Below are positions 19,010-26,958 of a stretch of DNA of 64,000 nt, piece after piece. Made by a program: the position numbers and the translations under genes. The first letter of the stretch is position 1. Each line of letters begins with the position of its first letter. The notes below the pieces were generated by a model. It was not told where the DNA came from. It searched no databases and saw only the letters and a program-made list of their open reading frames with translations. Location of the stretch: the NCBI RefSeq assembly GCF_025949695.1, contig NZ_JAPDFL010000001.1:581001-645000 (forward strand). The letters run 5' to 3'. The stretch is from Pararhodobacter zhoushanensis. Its GTDB lineage: Bacteria; Pseudomonadota; Alphaproteobacteria; Rhodobacterales; Rhodobacteraceae.

Positions 19010-19669
19010 TCAGCTTGCTGGAATCGCCTCTCGCAGCGCCGCGACCAGATCGTGAAACCGGTCGCCCTGCACGATGATATGCGCGTGGGTCGCCGCCGCT
19101 GCAGCTTCGGCATCGCCGTGCCTGACCGCGTCCAGAATAGCCTGATGTTCGCCCAGCGACCCGGCAATCCGGTTCCGGCTGCGCAGTTGCAACCGGCGGT
19201 AGGGTTGCAACATGCGGTGCAGGCGCAGCGCCTCGGCTTCCAGATAGCTGTTGTGCGTCGCGCGGTAGAGACAGTGGTGAAACACCGTGTTGCTGGCGTA
19301 ATACGCCTCGGCATCGCCGGTGCCCGCGGCGGCGACGCAGGCCGCCTGCGCGGCGGTGAAGGCGACGAGTTCGGCCTCGGTGATGCGCCGCGCGGCGAGG
19401 CGGGCGCAACTGGCCTCGACCTCGGCCATGACCTCGAACCGTTCGGCCAGCTCGGCAAAGCTCCATTGCGTGACATAGGTGCCGCGTTTGGGCAGCACCT
19501 GTACCAGTCCCGACGCCTCAAGCAGTTGCAGGACATCGCGGATCGGCGTGCGCGAGCAGGCGAATTGCTGCGCCAGCGCGTCAGGGTCCAGCCGCGCGCC
19601 GGGCAGATAGTCGCCGTTCAGGATCGCGTTTTCCAGCGTCTGGCGGATGCGGTGGGTGTTGGTGCTCAC
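19010..19669 (-). CDS. matR: GntR-family regulator (FCD type), probable MatR
   Basis: 219 residues. An N-terminal winged helix (IRQTLENAILNGDYLPGARL, then CSRTPIRDVLQLLEASGLV) is followed by an all-helical FCD effector domain whose typical metal-site histidines are seen in FHHCLYR, LGEHQAI and ATHAHI. I chose the GTG at 19669 because AAAGG lies about eight bases upstream; ATGs at 19693 and 19720 lack a ribosome site. It is divergent from malonyl-CoA decarboxylase and matB. This is the arrangement known for MatR, the GntR repressor of malonate catabolism in rhizobia, so malonate or malonyl-CoA is the likely effector. It could also affect the thiolase operon that converges on it. Confidence 0.82.
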   Translation of the reverse strand: MSTNTHRIRQTLENAILNGDYLPGARLDPDALAQQFACSRTPIRDVLQLLEASGLVQVLPKRGTYVTQWSFAELAERFEVMAEVEASCARLAARRITEAELVAFTAAQAACVAAAGTGDAEAYYASNTVFHHCLYRATHNSYLEAEALRLHRMLQPYRRLQLRSRNRIAGSLGEHQAILDAVRHGDAEAAAAATHAHIIVQGDRFHDLVAALREAIPAS

Positions 19670-19775
19670 GGTCTTTGCCTTTTGTGGCAGCATAACAGCG
19701 GGGCGGTTGGTATCAAACATTGGACATGATATATATAACAGAATACAGAATTGCGTATATGAATCGGAGTCAGCA
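19670..19775. promoter_or_regulatory. Divergent matR-matA control region
   Basis: A 106-base AT-rich gap between the divergent starts, in an otherwise GC-rich window. It holds a run of alternating AT (19729-19736), the direct repeat ACAGAATACAGAAT (19737-19750), and an ATAC-N8-GTAT dyad (19743-19758). A near-palindrome TTGGTATCAA lies at 19707-19716. GntR regulators of this type usually bind short dyads between divergent genes, so one of these is a plausible operator. No clean -35/-10 pair could be assigned. Confidence 0.45.
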
Positions 19776-21116
19776 ATGATCAAGGTTTTTGGACAAGAGC
19801 GTCCGGCGTTTCTGGGCGATCTGTTGGATGCCGTCACCGAACGTGGCCGCGCGCTGCTGGGACTGCGCGAGGCAGGCCCGGTGCGCGCACCGGATCTGGC
19901 ACAGTTGGGCGAGGTGCTGGTATCGCGGCGCGGGGAAGCCTCGGGCGTTGCCTTGGCGCAATCGTTCATCGGGGCCTATGCGGCAGCGCCCATGGCCGAA
20001 CGGCTGGCCTTTCTGCACCTGCTGGCGGCGCAATTCGGGCCTGATGTCAGCGCCGTCGACACCGCCATTGCCGCGCTGAACACCGGCGAGCCGGGGGCAA
20101 TCGAAGCACTGCACGCCGCGTCCGAACCCCGGCGGCAAGAGCTGTTTCGCCGTCTGAACGTTGCCCCCGGTGGCACGCAGGCGTTGCTGCGGATGCGCGA
20201 GGATTTGCTGGGTGTGCTGCGCGATCAGCCTGAACTGCGCCCGGTGAACGCCGATTTCACCCATCTGTTCGGCTCGTGGTTCAACCGGGGCTTTCTGTCG
20301 CTGCGCCAGATCGACTGGACGACTCCGGCCAATATTCTGGAGAAGATCATCCAGTACGAAGCCGTGCACGAGATCCAGAACTGGGACGATCTGCGCAACC
20401 GGCTGCAACCGCTGGACCGGCGCTGCTATGCGTTCTTTCACCCGCAATTGCCCGATGAGCCGCTGATCTTCGTTGAAGTCGCGCTGACCGTAGACAGTCC
20501 GCGCGCTGTGGCGCCGTTGCTGAACCTGACGCGCCAGCCGATTGCGGCTGAGACGGCGACGACGGCGGTGTTCTACTCGATCTCGAACACGCAACGCGGG
20601 CTGGCCGGGGTTTCGTTCGGCAATTTCCTGATCAAGCAGGTGGTTGAGCTGCTCAAGGCCGAACTGCCGCAGGTGAAGACCTTCGTCACCCTGTCGCCGG
20701 TGCCGGGGTTTGCCGCATGGCTCGCGGGGCAGCGTGACAATCCGTCGATCCTGACGCCAGCGCAATGGCAGGCGCTGGACACGCCTGACTGGCACCGCGA
20801 CCCTGAGCGGGCGGCGGCGCTGGCCCCGGTGATGACCCGCGCGGCGGCGCAGTATTTTCTGGCCGCGCGCGATGCGCGGGGCCGTCCGGTCGATGCCGTG
20901 GCGCGTTTCCATCTGGGCAATGGCGCGCGGCTGGACCGTTTGAACCTGCTGGGCGATCTGTCGGCCAACGGCATGCGCCAATCGCACGGGCTGATGGTCA
21001 ATTACCGCTATGCGCTTGACGCCATCGAGCGCAACCATGAGGCCTTTGCCGAATCCGGCACGATCGCCGCCTCGGACGAGGTAAAGCGGGCGGCACCGTC
21101 GCCCGTGTCTTCCTGA
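19776..21116 (+). CDS. matA: Malonyl-CoA decarboxylase
   Basis: 446 residues, normal for the family. The N-terminal half is the helical oligomerisation domain. The C-terminal half is the acetyltransferase-like catalytic domain with FVEVALT, FYSISNTQRGLAGVSFGNFLI, VKTFVTLSPVPGF and the C-terminal SHGLMVNYRY that carries the conserved catalytic His. It converts malonyl-CoA to acetyl-CoA and CO2 in the cytosol. With MatB downstream this makes a complete route from malonate to acetyl-CoA. The ATG at 19776 has CGGAG seven bases upstream. It is divergent from the GntR gene and seven bases ahead of matB, so one operon. Confidence 0.93.
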   Translation: MIKVFGQERPAFLGDLLDAVTERGRALLGLREAGPVRAPDLAQLGEVLVSRRGEASGVALAQSFIGAYAAAPMAERLAFLHLLAAQFGPDVSAVDTAIAALNTGEPGAIEALHAASEPRRQELFRRLNVAPGGTQALLRMREDLLGVLRDQPELRPVNADFTHLFGSWFNRGFLSLRQIDWTTPANILEKIIQYEAVHEIQNWDDLRNRLQPLDRRCYAFFHPQLPDEPLIFVEVALTVDSPRAVAPLLNLTRQPIAAETATTAVFYSISNTQRGLAGVSFGNFLIKQVVELLKAELPQVKTFVTLSPVPGFAAWLAGQRDNPSILTPAQWQALDTPDWHRDPERAAALAPVMTRAAAQYFLAARDARGRPVDAVARFHLGNGARLDRLNLLGDLSANGMRQSHGLMVNYRYALDAIERNHEAFAESGTIAASDEVKRAAPSPVSS

Positions 21117-21123
21117 AACCTGT

Positions 21124-22704
21124 ATGGACATGACAATGAGTGACAACCTGTTCGACCAGCTGACGCGGTCCATCACCGACCTTGAAGCCCCCGCGATCGA
21201 GACCGAGAGCGGCACGCTGAGCTATGCCGCGCTGATTGCGCGCACCGGGCAGATCGCCAATGCGTTGGAGATCGGCCCCGGGGACCGGGTGGCGGTGCAG
21301 ATCGAAAAATCGGTCGATGCGATCCTGCTCTATCTGGCGACAGTGCGGGCGGGCGGCGTATTCTTGCCGCTGAACACCGGGTATACGGCGGCAGAGGTGG
21401 CGTATTTTCTGGGCGACGCGGCCCCCGCCGTGTTCGTTTGCGATCCGGCACAACTGGATGTGCTGAGGCCTGTCGCCAAAGCGGCGGGCGCGCGGATCGA
21501 GACGCTGGACACGCAGGGCGGCGGCTCGCTGGGGGTGGCGATAGCGGCGGCGTCGGCAGCGTTCGACACGGTGGCGCGCGGGACCGATGATCTGGCGGCG
21601 CTGCTCTATACCTCGGGCACCACGGGGCGCTCGAAAGGCGCGATGCTCAGCCACGGCAACCTTTTGTCCAACACCCGCGCGCTGCAAGACGCGTGGCGGT
21701 TCAGCGCCAGCGACGTGCTGATCCACGCCCTGCCGGTGTTCCACACGCATGGGCTGTTCGTGGCGACCAATGTCACGCTGTTTTCCGGCGCGTCGATGAT
21801 CCTGCTGCCCAAGTTCGACCCGGCGCGTATTCTGGCGCTGATGGCGCGGGCGACGGTGTTGATGGGCGTGCCCACGTTCTATGTCCGGCTGCTCGATCAG
21901 CCGGGCCTGTCGCGCGATGCCGTTGAAAACATGCGGCTCTTTGTTTCCGGTTCTGCGCCGCTGCTGGAGGAAACCCACCGCAGCTGGCAAGAGCGCACGG
22001 GCCACGCGATCCTTGAACGCTATGGCATGACCGAGACGAACATGAACGTCTCGAACCCTTATGACGGCGACCGGGTCGCGGGCACCGTCGGCCAGCCGTT
22101 GCCGGGGGTTGAGGTGATTGTCACCGATCCCGCGTCAGGCGCTGAGCTGCCGCAGGGTGAGATCGGCATGATCGAAGTGCGCGGGCCGAATGTGTTTCAG
22201 GGCTATTGGCAGATGCCGGAAAAGACCGCCGAAGAGCTGCGCGCCAACGGGTTCTTCATCACCGGCGATCTGGGCCGCTATGACGACCGTGGGTATCTGC
22301 AGATCGTCGGGCGGGGCAAGGATCTGATCATCTCGGGCGGGTTCAACGTCTATCCCAAAGAGGTCGAGGCCGAGATCGACGCGATCCCCGGCGTGTTCGA
22401 ATCCGCTGTGATCGGCTTGCCGCATCGCGATCTGGGCGAGGCGGTGACAGCGGTTGTTGTGACCAACGCCCGGCCTGCGCCGGATGAGGCAGCGATCCTG
22501 ATGGCGCTGCACGACCGGCTGGCGAAGTTCAAGCAGCCCAAGCGGGTGCTGTTCGTCGAGGAACTGCCGCGCAATACGATGGGCAAGGTGCAAAAAACGC
22601 GCTGCGCTCGGCGTATGGGGATCTGTACGCCGGTTGAGCGCGGCTTCTCTTGTGCCGGGGCGGCCCCCTGCCCCGGCATTCCGGCAAAAAGGCTGAACGT
22701 ATGA
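21124..22704 (+). CDS. matB: Malonyl-CoA synthetase, 3' end frameshifted
   Basis: 526 residues as read; ANL superfamily. Motifs: LLYTSGTTGRSKGAMLSHGN, HALPVFHTHGLFVATN (MatB-like substrate pocket region), YGMTETNMN, GFFITGDLG, SGGFNVYPKEVE and the catalytic lysine in NTMGKVQK. It makes malonyl-CoA from malonate, ATP and CoA. After VQK the reading departs from the family: the read frame gives 35 atypical residues rich in Cys/Arg/Pro. A single extra A in the A6 run at 22592-22597 would instead give NALRSAYGDLYAG and a stop at 22637, as expected for MatB. The catalytic lysine precedes the break, so activity may survive. Start codons at 21124, 21130 and 21136 are possible. The as-read stop overlaps the M20 start by ATGA, so the long version cannot be fully dismissed. 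Confidence 0.9.
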   Translation: MDMTMSDNLFDQLTRSITDLEAPAIETESGTLSYAALIARTGQIANALEIGPGDRVAVQIEKSVDAILLYLATVRAGGVFLPLNTGYTAAEVAYFLGDAAPAVFVCDPAQLDVLRPVAKAAGARIETLDTQGGGSLGVAIAAASAAFDTVARGTDDLAALLYTSGTTGRSKGAMLSHGNLLSNTRALQDAWRFSASDVLIHALPVFHTHGLFVATNVTLFSGASMILLPKFDPARILALMARATVLMGVPTFYVRLLDQPGLSRDAVENMRLFVSGSAPLLEETHRSWQERTGHAILERYGMTETNMNVSNPYDGDRVAGTVGQPLPGVEVIVTDPASGAELPQGEIGMIEVRGPNVFQGYWQMPEKTAEELRANGFFITGDLGRYDDRGYLQIVGRGKDLIISGGFNVYPKEVEAEIDAIPGVFESAVIGLPHRDLGEAVTAVVVTNARPAPDEAAILMALHDRLAKFKQPKRVLFVEELPRNTMGKVQKTRCARRMGICTPVERGFSCAGAAPCPGIPAKRLNV

Positions 22705-24077
22705 CCCGAGCCACCACCCTCACCGCCGCCCGCGCCTTCGTCATCAGCGGCGGGTTTGCCGCCGAGCTGGCACCGCGCATCGCCATCCGCTCGGAAAGCC
22801 CGCGCGCCGATGCCTTGGCTGATCATCTGCTCTATCTGAACGGTGAGATGCGCCCGTTGCTGGAGGGGATGGGCTTTACCGTCACCCTGATCGACAACCC
22901 CGTTCTGCCCCGCCTGCCCGCGATCATCGCGCAGCGGATCGAAGATCCGGCGTTGAAAACCGTGCTGCTGTACGGGCATGGCGATGTGCTGTGGGGGATG
23001 GAGGGCGACTGGAAGGACGGGCGCAGCCCCTGGGTGCTGGATCAGGCGGAGGGGCGGCTTTACGGGCGCGGGACGGTGGACAACAAGGGCCAGCACGCGC
23101 TGAACCTTGCGGCGTTGCGCATCGTGTTACGGGCGCGGGGGCGGTTGGGGTTCAACGTCAAACTGCTGCTGGAGATGGGCGAGGAATGCGGCTCGCCCGG
23201 ATTGAATGAGATGGCTGTCGCGCATCAGGAGGCGCTGGCTGCCGATTGCCTGATCGCCTCGGACGGGCCGCGCGCCGGATCGAAGACGCCGACGGTGTTT
23301 CTGGGCGCGCGCGGGGCGGCGACGTTTACACTGACCTGTGCGCTGCGCGAGGGCGGGCATCATTCAGGAAACTGGGGCGGGTTGCTGGTGAACCCCGGTC
23401 TGCGGCTGGCGCAGGCTTTGTCGGTGATCACCGATCCGATGGGCAAGATCCTGATCCCTGATTGGGTGCCTCAAGAGGTTGCCGCTGATGTCCGCTCTGC
23501 GCTGCAAGCCATTGAAATGGAGGTCAATCCGGGCGATCCCCTGACCGATCCGGCCTGGGGGGAACCCGGTCTGACCGGCGCGGCGCAAACCTGCGGCTGG
23601 TGCAATTTCGAGGTGCTGGCGTATCTTTGTGGCCGCCCCGAAGCGCCGGTGAACGCCATCCCCGGTTCGGCGATGGCCACCTGCCAGCTGCGCTATACCG
23701 TCGATATCGACAGCGCGCGTATCCTGCCTGCTCTGCGCGAGCATCTGGATGCGCACGGGTTTCAGGACGTGGTGATCGAGCCGCAAGGCGACGGTTTCGA
23801 CAAGGCCACCCGCACCAGTTCGGACAATGATTGGGTACGGCTGGTGCTCGCCTCGATCGAGAAAACGCTGGGTCGCCCCCCTGCCCTGCAACCGAATTTC
23901 GGCGGTTCGCTGCCCAATCCGGTGTTCGCCGATACGCTGGGCCTGCCGACAATCTGGATCCCCCATTCGCACCCGGCCTGTTCGCAGCACGCGCCCAATG
24001 AGCACATGCTGCTGAGCGCGGCAGAGGAAGGCATCGCGATGATGGCCGGTCTGTTCTGGGATCTGGGCGGGGCCTAG
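22701..24077 (+). CDS. M20 family metallopeptidase/amidohydrolase
   Basis: 458 residues. Zinc-site motifs of the M20 family are in order: YGHGDVL (His and catalytic Asp), GRGTVDNKG (bridging Asp), EMGEECGSPG (general base and ligand Glu), IASDGP (Asp), and HSHPACSQHAPNEHML (last His). A dimerisation lid domain lies between about 200 and 330. Family members remove amino acids from dipeptides or cleave N-acyl and N-carbamoyl amino acids in the cytosol. The ATG at 22701 follows an AAGG about nine bases upstream. It is the last gene of the mat-type operon, and its stop overlaps the convergent idi gene by four bases. A link to malonate use is not obvious; the substrate could be a malonyl- or N-acyl amino acid. 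Confidence 0.85.
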   Translation: MTRATTLTAARAFVISGGFAAELAPRIAIRSESPRADALADHLLYLNGEMRPLLEGMGFTVTLIDNPVLPRLPAIIAQRIEDPALKTVLLYGHGDVLWGMEGDWKDGRSPWVLDQAEGRLYGRGTVDNKGQHALNLAALRIVLRARGRLGFNVKLLLEMGEECGSPGLNEMAVAHQEALAADCLIASDGPRAGSKTPTVFLGARGAATFTLTCALREGGHHSGNWGGLLVNPGLRLAQALSVITDPMGKILIPDWVPQEVAADVRSALQAIEMEVNPGDPLTDPAWGEPGLTGAAQTCGWCNFEVLAYLCGRPEAPVNAIPGSAMATCQLRYTVDIDSARILPALREHLDAHGFQDVVIEPQGDGFDKATRTSSDNDWVRLVLASIEKTLGRPPALQPNFGGSLPNPVFADTLGLPTIWIPHSHPACSQHAPNEHMLLSAAEEGIAMMAGLFWDLGGA

Positions 24078-24598
24078 AATCCGGCGAGCACCAGATCGGC
24101 GTGCTCGGCCAGATAGATGCGCAGCCACGGGGTGAAGTCCTGCGGGCGCTGAGCGAGCTGGTCGTGCAGTTCGGCGGTGTCGATCCAGCGGGTGTCCATG
24201 ACTTCATCGGGATTGGGGGTCAGCGCCGGTTCGGCGTCACAGATGCCGAGGAACAGATCGACCACCTCATGCTCGATCATCGTGTGACCCACCGGCGCGC
24301 GGTATTCCACGACACCACGGTGCTGCAGGGCCACGCCGGTCAGCCCCAGTTCCTGCTCCAACCGCCGCTGGGCGCAATCGAGCGGCGTTTCGCCCCACAG
24401 CGGATGCGTGCAGCAGGTGTTCGCCCAAAGGCCCGGCGTATGGTACTTGGCCAAAGCGCGTCGCTGGATCAGCAAGCGCCCCCCGGCGACGACAAAGATC
24501 GACACGGCAGGGTGTTTCAGCCCGCGCTGATGCACGGTCAGCTTGTCCATCGGGCGCAACGCGCCGTCGATCCAGACGGGAATGTCCTGTTGCATCAT
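24074..24598 (-). CDS. idi: Isopentenyl-diphosphate delta-isomerase, type I
   Basis: 174 residues of the Nudix-fold type I IDI. The catalytic Cys is in WANTCCTHPLWGE, and the catalytic Glu is in IEHEVVDLF. The Nudix-like CAQRRLEQELGL is present. It interconverts isopentenyl and dimethylallyl diphosphate for isoprenoid, undecaprenyl, quinone and carotenoid synthesis. Two tandem ATGs (24598, 24595) start the protein; a GAGAG lies just upstream. It is convergent with the M20 gene and lies 51 bases downstream of the Wzz-like gene, possibly on the same transcript, which would fit demand for undecaprenyl carrier during polysaccharide synthesis. Confidence 0.93.
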   Translation of the reverse strand: MMQQDIPVWIDGALRPMDKLTVHQRGLKHPAVSIFVVAGGRLLIQRRALAKYHTPGLWANTCCTHPLWGETPLDCAQRRLEQELGLTGVALQHRGVVEYRAPVGHTMIEHEVVDLFLGICDAEPALTPNPDEVMDTRWIDTAELHDQLAQRPQDFTPWLRIYLAEHADLVLAGF

Positions 24599-24649
24599 GC
24601 TCTCACGCTTTTCAGCGCTTATTGCCGATGGCAGCGCCTTGGGAAAGGG

Positions 24650-25957
24650 TCAGATCATCCCTGAAAACACCAAAGCGGCGATCAGCCCGACGCCGATCAG
24701 CACCAGTCCGCCGAAGGCCCAGATCATCTGACGCCTGCGCCGTTCACGAACCGGCATGGCATAGGGGATCGATACCACCGGGCGCAGTTGCAGATCGCGC
24801 TCCATGCGCTGGGCGGTGCGGATCACCGGGTTCATCCATTCCAGCGCATAGGCCAGCAGGATGCCCAGAAAAATGCCCCCGGCGACGCCCATCACCGCCA
24901 CCTTCTTGCGGCTGCGCGAAACCGGGTATTGCGGCACCAGCGCGCGTTCGAGCAGCTCGAAGCGTTCGGCCTGCTGGTCATCTTCGATCCGGGCGCCCAG
25001 TTCTGCCTCACGGCGGCGGTCGGCGGCGGCGGTGAGCTGGGCTTGCAGTTGCTCCATCCGGCGGTTCATGGCGATGACCTGCTGCTCGAATTCAGGCGCG
25101 CGGATCAGCAGCGCCTGAATTTCGGCGATACGGGCGGTCATGATGTCTTGCTGATCGGTCAGCTGGCTTAACTCTTCGGTCAACTGGGCGATCTGCCGGC
25201 GGGTTATCGCGCGGGTCGAGCTGGAGTCCTGCGCCGCGATCTCTGCCCGCTTGGCGCTGATCAAAGCGCGCAGGGCCAGCAGGTTCTCCTGAAGCCGGGC
25301 CTGTTCGTCACGGCGCTGCGTTACCGCATCGGGCAGAAAACCCTCATTGTCAGAGCGGAAGCGGGCGATTTCATTCTCAAGCCCCTGAATGCCGGTTTCC
25401 AGCCGCTGCTCTTCCGAGCGGAAGAAATCCAGCGCCTGCTGGGCGTTGGTCTGGCGGGCATCAAGGCTTTGCTGGACCATGGATTCGGCCAGTTCATTGG
25501 CGATAGCGGCCGCGGTTTCAGGATCATCATCCTGCGCGGAAACGATCAGCGCCGACAGCGAGCCGTCGCGGGTAAAGCCCTGCTGGGCGGCGGCAATCGA
25601 GGTGATCGAGAGGTTCGCGCGCAGGATGCCGACCTGCTCAACCGGGCCAAGGGGCGCGCCGTCGAACAGGTCATAGCGCTGTGCCAGATCAAGCAGCGCC
25701 TCACGCGACATCAGCCGTTGTTCAATCACCTGCACGCGGCGCGTCAGGTCGGGGGTGGCCGCAGTGGCACCGCCCTCGGTCGGGGCGACGATGACCGGGT
25801 TGATCACCTGAATCACCGCGCTGGCGGAATAGACCCGCTCGGTTTTCAGCGCCATGTACAGGCCCGCAACCGTGCCCAGCACCGTCAGCAGCACCACAAT
25901 GCGCCAGCGGCGGCGCATCCAGCTGAGGATTTCGTGCAGGTTCTGAATCGGTCCCAT
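24650..25957 (-). CDS. Wzz/GumC-type polysaccharide chain-length determinant
   Basis: 435 residues. A transmembrane helix near 18-38 (RIVVLLTVLGTVAGLYMAL) is followed by a periplasmic Wzz domain (VYSASAVIQVINPVI) and a long coiled-coil-rich region from about 165 to 320. Two hydrophobic helices close the protein (GVAGGIFLGILLAYALEW and GGLVLIGVGLIAALVF). These co-polymerase proteins set polysaccharide chain length with Wzy. There is no fused kinase; the cytoplasmic ATPase partner is encoded just upstream, 12 bases away, so the two form the split PCP/BY-kinase pair. Confidence 0.88.
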   Translation of the reverse strand: MGPIQNLHEILSWMRRRWRIVVLLTVLGTVAGLYMALKTERVYSASAVIQVINPVIVAPTEGGATAATPDLTRRVQVIEQRLMSREALLDLAQRYDLFDGAPLGPVEQVGILRANLSITSIAAAQQGFTRDGSLSALIVSAQDDDPETAAAIANELAESMVQQSLDARQTNAQQALDFFRSEEQRLETGIQGLENEIARFRSDNEGFLPDAVTQRRDEQARLQENLLALRALISAKRAEIAAQDSSSTRAITRRQIAQLTEELSQLTDQQDIMTARIAEIQALLIRAPEFEQQVIAMNRRMEQLQAQLTAAADRRREAELGARIEDDQQAERFELLERALVPQYPVSRSRKKVAVMGVAGGIFLGILLAYALEWMNPVIRTAQRMERDLQLRPVVSIPYAMPVRERRRRQMIWAFGGLVLIGVGLIAALVFSGMI

Positions 25958-25969
25958 GCGCGCGCTCCC

Positions 25970-26848
25970 TCAGCTCCGACGCCGCGCGGCGCGCGGGTCA
26001 CGATCTTCGGATTTGTTCAGCACGACGCCCAGCAGCGGCACCAGCCCTTCAAGCAGGCGCTCGCTTTCCAGAATATCGGCGGGGGTCGTCCGCAGGCCAT
26101 CAGCGACCAGCAGCACCGCATCAAGCTGCGGCAGCAGCGCGGGGGTGACAGGGTCCGACAGCAGGGGCGGCAGGTCATGGATCACCACATCAGGCGCGAT
26201 ACAGTCGATCATCGCACGCAGGGCGAGAATGGCCTCTGGTGCCATCATCCGTTCCGACCCTTGCCGCACAGCGGCGCTGTTCAGCGCCACGGCCAGCGAC
26301 GAGCCGATGCGTTGCAGCTGATGCTCGGGCTCGGTGGTGCCCGCAAGCAGTGATTCCAGCGGGCCGGCCGGGGTCAGACCCAGCAAGGCGTGCAGACCCG
26401 GTTCTTCCAGATCGGCATCGATCAGCAGAACACGGGCGGTTTCCAGACGGGCGATGCTGGCGGCAAGCCCGGCGGCGACAAAGCTGCGCCCTGCCCCGCG
26501 GGACGGCGAGGAAATACCGATGCGTTTCCAGCCCTTGTCGGCGATGACGCGCATCAGTTGTGTGCGCAGCTGGTCCATGGCGGTGCCCGATGCGGTGCCG
26601 CGTGCAAAGGACGGGGTTTTGCCCTTGGTGGTCAGGTGATCGACCGAGTCCAGGATCAGCGGCAGGCTGGCCCAGATATCCTCGACCTCGGCCCGGCGCT
26701 GGGCGCTGGGGGCAGAGCGGCGAGCGCCGTTGATCCGGCCTTGCAGCATCGGCGCGTGACCGATGGCGCGGGTCGGCGGTGTGGGTTCGGCGCCCTCTTC
26801 CGTCGAGCGCCAACCCAGCCGTTGTTCAAGAATACGCGTGTTGACCAT
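25970..26848 (-). CDS. CpsD/CapB-like BY-kinase family ATPase with altered Walker A
   Basis: 292 residues. The ATPase core starts at about 90. The Walker A position reads SSPSRGAGRSF (113-123), with Arg121 where the canonical lysine belongs. Walker A' LLIDADLEEP (141-150) and a Walker B-like VVIHDLPPLL are intact. The C-terminus is DRDPRAARRRS, with no tyrosine cluster, unlike classical autophosphorylating BY-kinases. Its partner is the downstream Wzz-like protein, which would dock it at the membrane to control polymer length. The Lys-to-Arg change and missing tyrosines suggest a regulatory or reduced-activity form. It heads a three-gene run ending in idi. Confidence 0.82.
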   Translation of the reverse strand: MVNTRILEQRLGWRSTEEGAEPTPPTRAIGHAPMLQGRINGARRSAPSAQRRAEVEDIWASLPLILDSVDHLTTKGKTPSFARGTASGTAMDQLRTQLMRVIADKGWKRIGISSPSRGAGRSFVAAGLAASIARLETARVLLIDADLEEPGLHALLGLTPAGPLESLLAGTTEPEHQLQRIGSSLAVALNSAAVRQGSERMMAPEAILALRAMIDCIAPDVVIHDLPPLLSDPVTPALLPQLDAVLLVADGLRTTPADILESERLLEGLVPLLGVVLNKSEDRDPRAARRRS

Positions 26849-26958
26849 AACCAGACCCTTTGAGCGTGCCGAACCGCGCTCGTGCAGCGACCATTTATAC
26901 CCGTTTTCGACAGAAAGCCTGTCACAAATAGGGCAGAAGCATGGTCATTGTTGCGGGT

